NCBI RefSeq assembly: GCF_004514425.2
Contig: NZ_MYFN02000010.1
Coordinates: 168,055 to 232,054 of the forward strand
Origin: Shinella sumterensis
GTDB taxonomy: Bacteria > Pseudomonadota > Alphaproteobacteria > Rhizobiales > Rhizobiaceae
DNA: 64,000 bases
Direction of reading: 5' to 3'
Part shown: one piece after another, positions 38,018 to 46,907 of the stretch
Numbering within the stretch: the first letter of the stretch is position 1
Layout: every line of letters begins with the position of its first letter
Translations under genes and position numbers: made by a program
The notes under the pieces: model-generated
What the model saw: the letters and a program-made list of their open reading frames with translations, nothing else
Databases searched by the model: none
Told to the model about the DNA's origin: nothing

Positions 38018-38303
38018 CTCACTCCCACGGGCCTGAAAAGGCCTCCCCTCGATTGCTGATAGCGGCAGGTGCGGGAGCCGGCAAGGCGAGAAAATTCGCC
38101 CCGCCGCCTGATTCTTCCGGCATAAGGGATGACAAGGCGGCGCGATTGGTGTATTGGCCCGCTCGGATTTGGGATTATCCCGCCGACCTGCAATCAAAGA
38201 ATGGCGAATCCGCTCCGTCCGGCAACGGACTACCACACGAGGCATGACCTCCGAGGGACCGTCGAGCGCTCTGGCTGTTTCAGAACAACCGAAGGTTAGA
38301 CCG

Positions 38304-38840
38304 ATGAGCATCATCAAGCAGCTCGAGGCCGAACAGGCCGCCAAGATTGAAGCCAAGCGCACCCTGCCGGAATTCTCCCCGGGTGACACCGTTCGCGTCA
38401 ACGTACGCGTTACGGAAGGCACGCGTACCCGCGTTCAGGCCTATGAAGGCGTCTGCATCGCCCGTTCGGGCGGCGGCATCAACGAGAGCTTCACCGTTCG
38501 CAAGATTTCCTACGGCGAAGGCGTCGAGCGCGTATTCCCGGTTTACTCGCCGCTCGTCGAAGGCGTCGAAGTCGTCCGCCGCGGTAAGGTCCGCCGCGCC
38601 AAGCTCTACTACCTGCGCGATCGTCGCGGCAAGTCGGCCCGTATCGTCGAGAACGTCGGCACGCGCGCCCGCAAGCTGAACGACGCCGAGCGCCAGGCCA
38701 TTGCCGAGGAAAAGGCACGCCTGGAAGCCGAGAAGGTCGCAGCCGCTCAGGCGCTCGCCGCTGAAAAGGCCGCCGCCGAAGCCGCCGAGAAGGCCGCTGC
38801 TGAAGAAGCAGCAAAGGCTGCCGAAGGCGCCGCCGAATAA
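38304..38840 (+). CDS. rplS: 50S ribosomal protein L19
   Basis: This 178-residue protein has an L19 core (residues 1-118: [52 protein letters not shown]). An Ala/Glu/Lys-rich helical extension of about 60 residues follows, typical for rhizobial L19. AAGG lies upstream of ATG 38304. Because of the opposing TSUP gene it must have its own promoter within 38018-38303. A strong terminator follows. Confidence 0.98.
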   Translation: MSIIKQLEAEQAAKIEAKRTLPEFSPGDTVRVNVRVTEGTRTRVQAYEGVCIARSGGGINESFTVRKISYGEGVERVFPVYSPLVEGVEVVRRGKVRRAKLYYLRDRRGKSARIVENVGTRARKLNDAERQAIAEEKARLEAEKVAAAQALAAEKAAAEAAEKAAAEEAAKAAEGAAE

Positions 38841-38862
38841 TCGGCAGACCCTGGAAGAATTG

Positions 38863-38897
38863 AAAGCCGTCGGCCCTGGCCGGCGGCTTTTTGTTTT
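38863..38897 (+). terminator. Rho-independent terminator of rplS
   Basis: AAAGCCG and CGGCTTT pair, with further inner pairs (TCGGCC/GGCCGG), followed by TTTTTGTTTT. Confidence 0.9.
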
Positions 38898-38989
38898 ATG
38901 CAAACGCCTTGCGGCGAACGCGTCGTGCTTGCCTGACCGCCTGAACCTGTGACAGTGTTTCGCCGCCACAATTCCAGGAGTTCAGCCCG

Positions 38990-39787
38990 ATGTTTTCCCG
39001 ACGCACCGTTCTTGCAGGCCTCGCCGCCGCTGTCCTCATGCCTGCCGTCGCCCTCGCCTCGGAGCTACCCGATCTCGGCGGAAAGACGGTCGTCGTGGTC
39101 ACGGAGAACGCCTACCCGCCGCTGCAGTTCGTCGATCCCAAGACCGGCGAGCAGATCGGCTGGGAATACGACGCGATGAACGAGATCGCCAGGCGGCTGA
39201 ATTTCAAGGTCGAGTATCAGAACACGTCCTGGGACGCGATGATCCAGGCCGTCTCCGACAACCAGTACGCCATCGGCATGACCGGCATCACCATCAAGGA
39301 TGACCGCAAGGAGAAGGTCGACTTCTCCGATCCCTATATGCGCTCGCAGCAGTTCATGCTGGTGCGCGCCGATGAAAATCGCTTTACGGACGCCAAGTCC
39401 TTCACCGCGCTCAAGGACGGCCTGATCGCTGCCCAGCCCGGCACCTCGCCCTTCTACACCGCCGTCTACGAAATCCTCGACGGCAACGAGCAGAACCCGC
39501 GCATCAAGCTGTTCGAGACCTTCGGCGCCACGGTGCAGGCGCTCCAGGCCGGCGACGTCGACCTGGTCCTGACCGACAGCGTCGCGGCCAAGGGTTATGT
39601 CGATTCCTCGGGCGGCAAGCTCAAGGTGGTGGGCGAGCCGCTCGGCACGGAGGATTTCGGCTTCATCTTCCCCAAGGGCTCCGACCTCGTCGCGCCCGTC
39701 AACGCGGCGATCGCCGCGCTCAAGGCGGACGGCACGCTCGACGCGCTCAACAAGAAATGGTTCCTCGACTACAGGATGGGTGAGTGA
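38990..39787 (+). CDS. Amino-acid ABC transporter substrate-binding protein (SBP_bac_3)
   Basis: This 265-residue periplasmic receptor of the polar amino acid family has a signal peptide ending VALAS. The fold landmarks are [50 protein letters not shown] (the ligand-contacting arginine region) and [13 protein letters not shown]. The ligand is probably glutamine, arginine or a similar amino acid. The permease gene follows 9 bases later. Confidence 0.92.
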   Translation: MFSRRTVLAGLAAAVLMPAVALASELPDLGGKTVVVVTENAYPPLQFVDPKTGEQIGWEYDAMNEIARRLNFKVEYQNTSWDAMIQAVSDNQYAIGMTGITIKDDRKEKVDFSDPYMRSQQFMLVRADENRFTDAKSFTALKDGLIAAQPGTSPFYTAVYEILDGNEQNPRIKLFETFGATVQALQAGDVDLVLTDSVAAKGYVDSSGGKLKVVGEPLGTEDFGFIFPKGSDLVAPVNAAIAALKADGTLDALNKKWFLDYRMGE

Positions 39788-39796
39788 CGGACCGGC

Positions 39797-40612
39797 ATGG
39801 CCTCCGTTTCCCCCGGTGCGGACAAGGGTGACTATCCCTGGTGGCTTGTTGCCCTTGCCCTGATCGCGCTGGCGCTTGCCGGCGTCATCGTCGCGAACGA
39901 TCTCTACCGGCAGGTCTTCTCCATCGTCCTGAAGGGGCTGTGGGTGACGATCTTCGTCACCCTCGTCGCCTTCCTGCTCGCCACCCTGCTCGGTCTCGCC
40001 ATCGCCCTGATGGCGCTTTCCGAAAGCAAGGCGCTGCGCCAGATCGCGCGCTTCTACACGGAAGTCATCCGGGGCGTTCCGGTCCTGGTGCTGCTCTTCT
40101 ACATCGCCTTCGTCGGCGCACCGGCGCTGGTGGCCGTGATCAATGTCGCGATCAGCCCGCTTGTCTCCGCAGGCGTGATGGAACCGATGCTGGTGCGCGA
40201 CCTCTCGCTGATGTGGCGCGCGATCATCGCGCTGATGATCGGCTATTCCGCCTTCATCGCCGAGGTTTTTCGCGCGGGCATCCAGTCGGTCGACAAGGGG
40301 CAGGTGGAGGCGGCCAAGGCGCTTGGCCTCTCGCGCGTCCAGCGCTTCCGGCTGGTGGTCTTTCCGCAGGCGATCCGCGTCATCCTGCCGCCGCTCGGCA
40401 ACGATTTCGTGGCGATGGTGAAGGATAGTTCGCTGGTCTCCGTGCTCGGCGTCGCCGACATCACGCAGATGGGCAAGGTCTATGCCTCCGGGTCCTTCCG
40501 CTTCTTCGAGACCTATTCCATCGTCGCCTATGTCTACCTCATCCTCACCATCGGCCTGTCGCTGGCGCTGCGGGCGCTGGAAAGACGGCTGCGGCGCGGT
40601 GCCCATCCATGA
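39797..40612 (+). CDS. Amino-acid ABC transporter permease (HisM/GlnP type)
   Basis: This 271-residue permease has five to six hydrophobic segments. It has the N-terminal motif TIFVTLVAFLLATLLG and the ATPase-contacting EAA loop YSAFIAEVFRAGIQSVDKGQVEAAKALGLS (given in part). It pairs with the preceding binding protein. No ATP-binding gene follows; the ATPase must be shared or encoded elsewhere. The stop overlaps a small open frame (ATGA at 40609). Confidence 0.92.
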   Translation: MASVSPGADKGDYPWWLVALALIALALAGVIVANDLYRQVFSIVLKGLWVTIFVTLVAFLLATLLGLAIALMALSESKALRQIARFYTEVIRGVPVLVLLFYIAFVGAPALVAVINVAISPLVSAGVMEPMLVRDLSLMWRAIIALMIGYSAFIAEVFRAGIQSVDKGQVEAAKALGLSRVQRFRLVVFPQAIRVILPPLGNDFVAMVKDSSLVSVLGVADITQMGKVYASGSFRFFETYSIVAYVYLILTIGLSLALRALERRLRRGAHP

Positions 40613-40623
40613 TTCTTCGTGGA

Positions 40624-40652
40624 TTGCCGAAACCCGTAAAAATCGCTATATG
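40624..40652 (+). promoter_or_regulatory. Candidate leuC promoter
   Basis: TTGCCG at 40624-40629, 17 bases, then TATATG at 40647-40652. Transcription would begin about 40659-40660, where an ATG stands. Confidence 0.45.
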
Positions 40653-40659
40653 CGGGATC

Positions 40660-40776
40660 ATGGAATCCAAATTCGGATGCACGGAAAAGCATGTCGTCGT
40701 GCTGCAGGACCACAAGCGCCTGCCGGCACGCTTCTTTGCGCGTGTCTTCGGGGCGCTCACCAGCCGCCTATCCTGA
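40660..40776 (+). CDS. Small open frame in the leuC leader (38 residues)
   Basis: The frame ATG 40660 to TGA 40776 begins MESKFGCTEKHVVVLQDHKR and ends FGALTSRLS. A longer form from ATG 40609 overlaps the permease stop. From codon 11 on, third positions are almost all G or C, as in real genes here. If the promoter above is used, the mRNA would begin at or next to this ATG, that is, leaderless. No leucine-codon run is present, so a classical attenuation peptide is not supported. Confidence 0.3.
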   Translation: MESKFGCTEKHVVVLQDHKRLPARFFARVFGALTSRLS

Positions 40777-40842
40777 TCCCTTGCGATCCGCAGCCTCGCG
40801 CTGCCTTTCCCTCATTTCCACATGCCAGATGGATGAAAAGCC

Positions 40843-42252
40843 ATGAGCGCACCCCGTACCCTCTATGACAAGATTTTCGACGACCACATCGTCAGCCGCC
40901 AGGAAGATGGCACCTGTCTTCTCTACATCGACCGTCACCTCGTTCACGAAGTGACGTCGCCGCAGGCCTTCGAAGGCCTGCGCATGACCGGCCGCAAGGT
41001 GCGCGCGCCGGGCAAGACGCTCGCCGTCGTCGACCACAACGTTCCCACCTCGCCGGATCGCGCCCAGGGCATCAAGAACGAGGAAAGCCGCATCCAGGTC
41101 GAGGCGCTGGCCAACAATGCCGCCGAGTTCGGCGTCGAATACTATTCGGAAAAGGATGTCCGCCAGGGCATCGTGCACATCGTCGGCCCCGAGCAGGGCT
41201 TCACCCTGCCGGGCATGACCATCGTGTGCGGTGACAGCCACACCTCCACGCACGGTGCCTTCGGCGCGCTCGCGCACGGCATCGGCACGTCGGAAGTGGA
41301 ACACGTTCTGGCCACCCAGACGCTGATCCAGAAGAAGGCCAAGAACATGCTGGTGCGCGTCGACGGCCAGCTGCCGGAAGGCGTGACCGCCAAGGACATC
41401 ATCCTCGCCATCATCGGCGAGATCGGCACGGCCGGCGGCACCGGCCACGTCATCGAGTTCGCCGGCGAGGCGATCCGCTCGCTGTCGATGGAAGGCCGCA
41501 TGACGGTCTGCAACATGACGATCGAAGGCGGCGCGCGCGCCGGCCTTATCGCGCCCGACGAGAAGACCTTCGAATACATCAAGGACAAGCCGCGCGCGCC
41601 CAAGGGCAAGGCGCTGGAAATGGCGCTCGACTACTGGAAGACACTCCACACCGACGAAGGCGCGCATTTCGACCGCGTCGTCGTTCTGGATGCCGCCAAC
41701 CTGCCGCCCATCGTGTCCTGGGGCTCCTCGCCGGAAGACGTCGTCTCCGTCGAAGGCGTCGTGCCGAACCCTGACGATATCGAAGACGAGACCAAGCGTT
41801 CGTCCAAGTGGCGCGCCCTCGATTACATGGGCCTGAAGCCGGGCACGAAGATCACCGACATCGCCATCGATCGCGTCTTCATCGGCTCGTGCACCAACGG
41901 CCGTATCGAGGACCTGCGCGCCGTCGCCGCCGTCGTCGAAGGAAAGAAGGTCGCCTCCACCGTCAACGCCATGATCGTTCCGGGCTCCGGCCTCGTGAAG
42001 GAACAGGCCGAGAAGGAAGGTCTCGACAAGATCTTCAAGGACGCCGGTTTCGACTGGCGCGAGCCGGGCTGCTCCATGTGCCTTGCCATGAACGACGACC
42101 GCCTGAAGCCGGGCGAGCGCTGCGCCTCCACCTCGAACCGCAACTTCGAGGGCCGCCAGGGCTTCAAGGGCCGCACGCATCTCGTGTCGCCCGCCATGGC
42201 CGCCGCCGCCGCCATTGCCGGCCACTTCGTCGACATCCGCGACTGGCAGTAA
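40843..42252 (+). CDS. leuC: 3-isopropylmalate dehydratase large subunit
   Basis: This 469-residue aconitase-family enzyme of leucine synthesis isomerises 2- to 3-isopropylmalate with LeuD (not in this window). The three 4Fe-4S cysteines appear in [15 protein letters not shown] and GCSMCLAMN. The substrate loop [23 protein letters not shown] (in part) is intact, and the length is typical. A 10-bp terminator follows directly, so leuD is not in the same operon. Confidence 0.98.
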   Translation: MSAPRTLYDKIFDDHIVSRQEDGTCLLYIDRHLVHEVTSPQAFEGLRMTGRKVRAPGKTLAVVDHNVPTSPDRAQGIKNEESRIQVEALANNAAEFGVEYYSEKDVRQGIVHIVGPEQGFTLPGMTIVCGDSHTSTHGAFGALAHGIGTSEVEHVLATQTLIQKKAKNMLVRVDGQLPEGVTAKDIILAIIGEIGTAGGTGHVIEFAGEAIRSLSMEGRMTVCNMTIEGGARAGLIAPDEKTFEYIKDKPRAPKGKALEMALDYWKTLHTDEGAHFDRVVVLDAANLPPIVSWGSSPEDVVSVEGVVPNPDDIEDETKRSSKWRALDYMGLKPGTKITDIAIDRVFIGSCTNGRIEDLRAVAAVVEGKKVASTVNAMIVPGSGLVKEQAEKEGLDKIFKDAGFDWREPGCSMCLAMNDDRLKPGERCASTSNRNFEGRQGFKGRTHLVSPAMAAAAAIAGHFVDIRDWQ

Positions 42253-42278
42253 CGTTGGCGCCGTCGCCATCGTGATGG

Positions 42279-42309
42279 AAGGCCGGGACATGCTCCCGGC
42301 CTTTTTCTT
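42279..42309 (+). terminator. Rho-independent terminator of leuC
   Basis: AAGGCCGGGA and TCCCGGCCTT form a perfect 10-bp stem with a 5-base loop and a run of five T after it. Confidence 0.92.
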
Positions 42310-42341
42310 TGCCTGACCTTTTTTCTTTAAAGGAGACCTTC

Positions 42342-42854
42342 TTGAAACGCCTTCTCCTGCTGCGCCACGCCAAATCCGCCTGGCCCGACGGCGTTGAAGA
42401 CCACGACCGCCCGCTGAGCGACCGCGGCCGCCGCGACGCGCCGAGAATGGGCGCCTGCATCGCCGCCGCCGGTCTCCGACCCGACTTTGCACTGGTGTCT
42501 TCCGCCCGGCGCACGCAGGAGACCTGGGCGCTGGTCGCGCCGGCGCTCGGCGGAACGTGCCCCTCCCTTGTGGTGCCAGCGATCTACGAGGCGGAACCGG
42601 CGACGATTCTCGCGGCGATACAGGGCGCGCCCGAAGAGAGCGAAACACTGCTCGTCATCGGGCACAATCCGGGTTTCGAGGCATTGGCCGCCCTGCTCGT
42701 CCGACAGGGTGACCCGGACGCCCTTGCACGGATAAGAATGAAGTATCCGACCGCAGGGCTGGCGGTGATAGAATGCAACAGCCCGCGCTGGGCGGACGTC
42801 ACGCCCGGCGCAGGCCGCCTTGAAGCGTTCGTCACACCGAAGACGCTGCCCTAA
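42342..42854 (+). CDS. SixA-like histidine phosphatase
   Basis: This 170-residue protein of the histidine phosphatase superfamily has the catalytic RH(G/A) motif at the start (LLLLRHAKSAWP). The second histidine lies in LLVIGHNPGFEALA. SixA enzymes dephosphorylate phosphohistidine in signalling proteins, but other phosphoesters are possible here. The start is TTG 42342, with AGGAG seven bases upstream; no ATG is suitable. Confidence 0.9.
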   Translation: MKRLLLLRHAKSAWPDGVEDHDRPLSDRGRRDAPRMGACIAAAGLRPDFALVSSARRTQETWALVAPALGGTCPSLVVPAIYEAEPATILAAIQGAPEESETLLVIGHNPGFEALAALLVRQGDPDALARIRMKYPTAGLAVIECNSPRWADVTPGAGRLEAFVTPKTLP

Positions 42855-42884
42855 CCAAAAAATCGACGGCAGGGCCTGCGGCAT

Positions 42885-43049
42885 CCCCCTCATCCGGCCC
42901 TTCCGGGCCACCTTCTCCCCACGGGGGAGAGGGGAAACGAGACGTTTGCGATACTCCCCTTCTCTCCAGCAGGAAGAAGCGAAGCGAGACGTCTGCGATC
43001 TTCCCCTTCTCCCCAACGGGGAGAAGGTGCCGGCAGGCGGATGAGGGGG
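42885..43049. repeat. Rhizobial palindromic intergenic element (RIME-like), copy 2
   Basis: The arms CCCCCTCATCCG (42885-42896) and its complement (43038-43049) enclose CTTCTCCCC/GGGGAGAAGG blocks and an internal near-duplication around ACGAGACGTTTGCGAT and GCGAGACGTCTGCGAT. It is related to the copies at 8.7 and 45.9 kb. Confidence 0.8.
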
Positions 43050-43064
43050 GCTCTCTTCAATCCA

Positions 43065-43895
43065 TCAGAACGTCGCGGTCTTCGGATCCGGCCCGATACG
43101 CCTGCCGTCCTTCTCGAGGCCGGCGAGCGTCGCCATGTCCTCGGCATCCAGCCTGAAATCGAAGACCTTGAAGTTCTCGGCGATGCGCGACGGCGTCACC
43201 GATTTCGGGATCACGACAAGCCCGTTGTCGATATGCCAGCGGATGATGACCTGCGCCGGCGTGCGGCCATGCTTTGCGGCGACCTGCGCCACGACAGGGT
43301 TCTCCAGGAGCTTGCCCTGACCGAGTGGGCTCCACGATTGCGTGACGATACGGTGCTTGTCGTGCCAGGCACGCGCCTCGGTCTGCGGGAAATCAGGGTG
43401 CAGCTCGATCTGGTTGATGACAGGCGTGATGCCGGTCTCGTCGATCAGGCGCTGGAGATGTTCGGGATAGAAGTTGGACACGCCGATGGAGCGGGCGCGG
43501 CCTTCCTTCTGGATCTGGATGAAGGCCTTCCAGGTATCGACATACCGGTCGCGGTTCGGCGCCGGCCAATGGATGAGGTAGAGATCGACATAGTCGGTGC
43601 CGAGGCGTTTCAGGCTGGCATCGAACGCCTTCAGCGTCGAGTCGTAGCCCTGTTCCGCGTTCCAGAGCTTGGTGGTCAGAAAAATCTCCGAGCGGTCGAC
43701 GCCGGAAGTGCGGATACCCTCGCCCACCCCCTGCTCGTTCTCGTAGATCGCCGCCGTGTCGATATGGCGGTAGCCCTGCGAAAGGGCCGCCTTCACCGCG
43801 GTCACGGCCGTGTCGTTCGGGGTCTGCCAGACGCCGAGGCCGACCTGGGGAATGCTGTTGCCGTCATGAAACAGGATTGTTGGTTGATCGCTCAT
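43065..43895 (-). CDS. Aldo/keto reductase
   Basis: This 276-residue TIM-barrel NADPH oxidoreductase of the AKR5-like group has VGLGVWQTPND at the start. DTAAIYENEQGVG carries the catalytic Asp and Tyr, and the active-site Lys is in FLTTKLWN. YVDLYLIHWPAP (His) and the C-terminal cofactor stretch VIPKSVTPSRIAEN are present. Related enzymes reduce methylglyoxal or 2,5-diketo-gluconate; the substrate here is open. Confidence 0.93.
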   Translation of the reverse strand: MSDQPTILFHDGNSIPQVGLGVWQTPNDTAVTAVKAALSQGYRHIDTAAIYENEQGVGEGIRTSGVDRSEIFLTTKLWNAEQGYDSTLKAFDASLKRLGTDYVDLYLIHWPAPNRDRYVDTWKAFIQIQKEGRARSIGVSNFYPEHLQRLIDETGITPVINQIELHPDFPQTEARAWHDKHRIVTQSWSPLGQGKLLENPVVAQVAAKHGRTPAQVIIRWHIDNGLVVIPKSVTPSRIAENFKVFDFRLDAEDMATLAGLEKDGRRIGPDPKTATF

Positions 43896-43997
43896 CGGAA
43901 TATCTCCCTGAAATGCGGGCGCGCCGAGCCGTCGGGGCTCCCGGCGCCAAGGACAGGTGCCGGTGCGGCAACCGATATAGGGCCGCGGCCTGCGACT

Positions 43998-44543
43998 TTA
44001 AAGAACACGCACCGTGGTTCCGCGGCGCAGATAGGGCAGGATGCGCAGCATGTCGCGCCGGGCCACGGCGATACAGCCGGCGGTCGGTTCGTAACCGGGG
44101 CGGGCCAGGTGGAAGAAGATCGCCGAGCCGCAATGGCGCCGCCGCGATGTCACGTTCCAGTCCAGCACGAGGCAGATGTCGTAGAGCTCGTCGGCGCGCC
44201 GCATCTCCTCATGGCTTGGCCGGAAGGGCGCCCTCACGAGCCGGTTGTAGCTCGGATGGCCGGGCGCATCGCACCAGAGCATGGACGGCCGGATGCGCCG
44301 CAGCGAAAGACCGCTCGCCGGCGCGCGGAGCCGGTCCCCGCGCAGGAAGCCATGGAGCAGCGGCATGGCGGCGATCGGTGTCGCCCCATCGCCCTCGCGC
44401 TTGCGGCTGGTGCGGCCAGAGCGGCCAAGCGCTGCGGGCAGGCGCAGGGGCCCGACCTGCACGATGGCCCGGCTGCGGTTTCCCGCCACCGGCCGCACGA
44501 GAATGGTCTTCACGCGATGTTCATCAGATGTGATCCGGCTCAT
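43998..44543 (-). CDS. YkuD-like L,D-transpeptidase family protein
   Basis: This protein of about 181 residues carries the YkuD end motif FFHLARPGYEPTAGCIAV, with the catalytic cysteine in TAGC and the upstream histidine. Such proteins cross-link or modify peptidoglycan through L,D bonds. No clear signal peptide is seen from ATG 44543. A longer start at GTG 44567 is possible, and neither has a strong ribosome site. The protein is unusually arginine-rich. Confidence 0.8.
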   Translation of the reverse strand: MSRITSDEHRVKTILVRPVAGNRSRAIVQVGPLRLPAALGRSGRTSRKREGDGATPIAAMPLLHGFLRGDRLRAPASGLSLRRIRPSMLWCDAPGHPSYNRLVRAPFRPSHEEMRRADELYDICLVLDWNVTSRRRHCGSAIFFHLARPGYEPTAGCIAVARRDMLRILPYLRRGTTVRVL

Positions 44544-44654
44544 ATTCTTCCGCCATATTCGCGCCACGCCACGATCCTCTTGGCTAAGTCCATGGGCGGG
44601 CTTGCCAAAAGCGCCAGTTCCCTTACTTTCCAGAGGAATGCCGAGAGGTAAAGC

Positions 44655-45338
44655 ATGACATCCCGCACCATCCTTCTTGTCGATGACGACAACGACCTCC
44701 GCGAGACGCTCGTCGAGCAGCTTTCGCTCTACGAGGAATTCTCAACGCTCGAGGAATCCACCGCCGGCAAGGGCATCCAGACCGCGCGCGCCAGCCAGGT
44801 CGATCTGCTCATCATGGATGTCGGCCTGCCGGATATGGACGGCCGCGAGGCCGTGAAGCTGCTGCGCAAGGGCGGCTTCAAGGCGCCCATCATCATGCTG
44901 ACCGGGCACGACACCGATTCGGACACCATTCTGGGGCTGGAAGCCGGCGCGAACGATTACGTCACCAAACCCTTCCGCTTCGCCGTGCTGCTCGCGCGTA
45001 TCCGCGCCCAGCTGCGCCAGCACGAGAGCAGCGAGGACGCCACCTTCACCGTCGGCCCCTACACGTTCAAGCCCGGCCAGAAGCTGCTGACGCTGGAAAA
45101 CGGCCAGAAGATCCGCCTGACGGAGAAGGAAGCGGCGATCATCCGCTACCTCTACCGCGCCGACCAGAAGGTGGTGACGCGCGACGTGCTTCTGGAAGAG
45201 GTCTGGGGCTACAATTCCGGCGTTACCACCCATACGCTGGAGACCCATGTCTACCGGCTGCGCCAGAAGATCGAGCGGGACCCTTCCAATGCGGAGATTC
45301 TCGTGACAGAAAACGGCGGCTACAAGATCGTACCGTAA
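44655..45338 (+). CDS. OmpR-family response regulator, CenR-like
   Basis: This 227-residue regulator has receiver residues D10-D12, phospho-acceptor D55 in LLIMDVGLPDMDG and lysine in YVTKPFRFAVLL. The winged helix has the HTLETHVYRLRQKIERDP end. The MTSRTILLVDDD start and overall layout resemble the alphaproteobacterial envelope regulator CenR, but I cannot confirm orthology. It is an orphan regulator, with no kinase adjacent, next to a YkuD transpeptidase, which fits an envelope role. Confidence 0.85.
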   Translation: MTSRTILLVDDDNDLRETLVEQLSLYEEFSTLEESTAGKGIQTARASQVDLLIMDVGLPDMDGREAVKLLRKGGFKAPIIMLTGHDTDSDTILGLEAGANDYVTKPFRFAVLLARIRAQLRQHESSEDATFTVGPYTFKPGQKLLTLENGQKIRLTEKEAAIIRYLYRADQKVVTRDVLLEEVWGYNSGVTTHTLETHVYRLRQKIERDPSNAEILVTENGGYKIVP

Positions 45339-45407
45339 CGTTTTTCGCGGCCGGATGGAGCAGCCTCACCCGGCTCCATGCCGACCGCCCACAAGGAGAC
45401 GCCGACC

Positions 45408-45863
45408 GTGGCTCTCAGCGACGACATCGCCCTTCTCTCGCGCGTGCCGCTTTTCGCGGGCCTTGCCGATGACAAGCTGCGCCTGATGGCCTTCGGCGCC
45501 GAACGCCGGCGGCTGGTCGAGGGGCAGACGCTGTTTCGCGAGGGCACCTCGGCCGATTGCGGCTTCGTCGTCGCGGAAGGCGCGTTCCAGCTCACCTCGA
45601 CGCTGCGCGACGGCTCGGTGCGCGACGAAGGCACGGCGGGCGCCGGCACGCTCCTGTCGGAACTCGCGATGATCTCCGCCGTCGAGCGCAAGTATACGGC
45701 GCTCGCGCTGGAAGACAGCGAGGTCATCCGCATCAACCGCCCGCTCTTCCGCCGCATGCTGGAAGAATACCCCGACGTCGCCGTGCTGGTCGACGCCCGC
45801 ATCCGCGAGAACCTCGCCGCGATGATAACCCGGATGAAGGGGTTGGCGGGGCGATTTGCCTAA
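45408..45863 (+). CDS. Single-domain cyclic-nucleotide-binding protein
   Basis: This 151-residue protein is a Crp-type cyclic-nucleotide-binding domain: LSRVPLFAGLADDKLRLMAF, then a beta-roll with GTSADCGFVVAEGAFQL and GTLLSELAMISAVERKYTALA. The helix-turn-helix of Crp/Fnr regulators is absent, so it may act by protein contact. GTG 45408 is preceded by AAGGAG; an upstream ATG at 45378 lacks a ribosome site. Confidence 0.85.
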   Translation: MALSDDIALLSRVPLFAGLADDKLRLMAFGAERRRLVEGQTLFREGTSADCGFVVAEGAFQLTSTLRDGSVRDEGTAGAGTLLSELAMISAVERKYTALALEDSEVIRINRPLFRRMLEEYPDVAVLVDARIRENLAAMITRMKGLAGRFA

Positions 45864-45888
45864 CGCAACGCCGTAGCGGGCGGGATTA

Positions 45889-45950
45889 CCCCTCACCCTA
45901 ACCTTCGCCCCGCTTGCGGGGAGAAGGTGGCCGGCAGGCCGGATGAGGGG
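45889..45950. repeat. Rhizobial palindromic intergenic element (RIME-like), copy 3 (short)
   Basis: It runs from CCCCTCACCC to GGATGAGGGG with inner CTTCGCCCCGC and GCGGGGAGAAGG. It is a shorter, more diverged relative of copies 1 and 2. Confidence 0.7.
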
Positions 45951-46014
45951 CGTTATCCGCGGGACCTATCCTCGCTGGAAAGACGCCAGCGCGAAAACCT
46001 GCCCGCCCACACCC

Positions 46015-46821
46015 TCAGAAATCGAATTCCGCAATGACAGGCACATGATCCGACGGCCGTTCCCAGCCGCGCGCCTCGCGGATGACGGCGATGTTGGAAA
46101 GATGCGGCTCGAGATCGGCGGACGACCAGATATGGTCGAGGCGGCGGCCCTTGTTGGCGGCCTGCCAGTCGGCCGAACGGTAGCTCCACCACGTATAGAG
46201 CTTCTCCGTCTCCGGCACCTTGCGCCGCATCAGGTCGACCCAGGCGCCCTTCGTCATCACGTCGATCAAACCCTCGGTCTCGATCGGCGTGTGGCTGACG
46301 ATCTTCAGGAGCTGCTTGTGCGACCACACGTCATGCTCCAGCGGCGCGATATTGAGGTCGCCGACAAGGATGGAGGAGATGCCGGCCTCGGCCTCCGCAT
46401 GCAAGAGCTTCATCTCCTCGATGAAATCGAGCTTGTGGCCGAATTTCACATTGATGGTGCGGTCCGGCTCGTCGCCGCCGGCCGGCACATAGAAATTGTG
46501 CAGGCGGATCGACTTTCCCCGGTGATGGAACAGCACCGAGACATGGCGCGCATCGCCGACGCCGCAATAATCGCGCCGCTCGACCAGCTCCGTCAGCGGC
46601 AGGCGCGAGACGGTGGCGACGCCGTGATAGCCCTTCTGGCCATGCATGACGATATGCTCGTAACCCAGCGCCTTCAGCGGCTTCGAGGGGAACTGGTCGT
46701 TCGGGCACTTGGTTTCCTGCAGGCACAGGATATCGGGTGAAAACGTCTTGAGGAAATGCTCGACGAGCGGCATGCGCAGCCGAACGGAGTTGATGTTCCA
46801 CGTTGCAATCGAAAGTGCCAT
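46015..46821 (-). CDS. xth: Exodeoxyribonuclease III family DNA repair enzyme
   Basis: This 268-residue AP endonuclease/3'-5' exonuclease of the ExoIII type has TWNINSVRLR (Asn), LQETKCPNDQFP (metal Glu), NFYVPAGGDEPD (Tyr), LVGDLNIAPLEHD (Asp/Asn) and the terminal PSDHVPVIAEF (Asp-His). It repairs abasic sites. It follows lolA and ftsK on the same strand. Confidence 0.95.
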   Translation of the reverse strand: MALSIATWNINSVRLRMPLVEHFLKTFSPDILCLQETKCPNDQFPSKPLKALGYEHIVMHGQKGYHGVATVSRLPLTELVERRDYCGVGDARHVSVLFHHRGKSIRLHNFYVPAGGDEPDRTINVKFGHKLDFIEEMKLLHAEAEAGISSILVGDLNIAPLEHDVWSHKQLLKIVSHTPIETEGLIDVMTKGAWVDLMRRKVPETEKLYTWWSYRSADWQAANKGRRLDHIWSSADLEPHLSNIAVIREARGWERPSDHVPVIAEFDF

Positions 46822-46907
46822 GCCCGTCCCCGAAAACTGGTCCGGCCCGTCAGGCGGGCCGGTCGGGGCGTCTTAGCGCATGTGCCGTGAAAACGGAAAC
46901 GTCTTTG

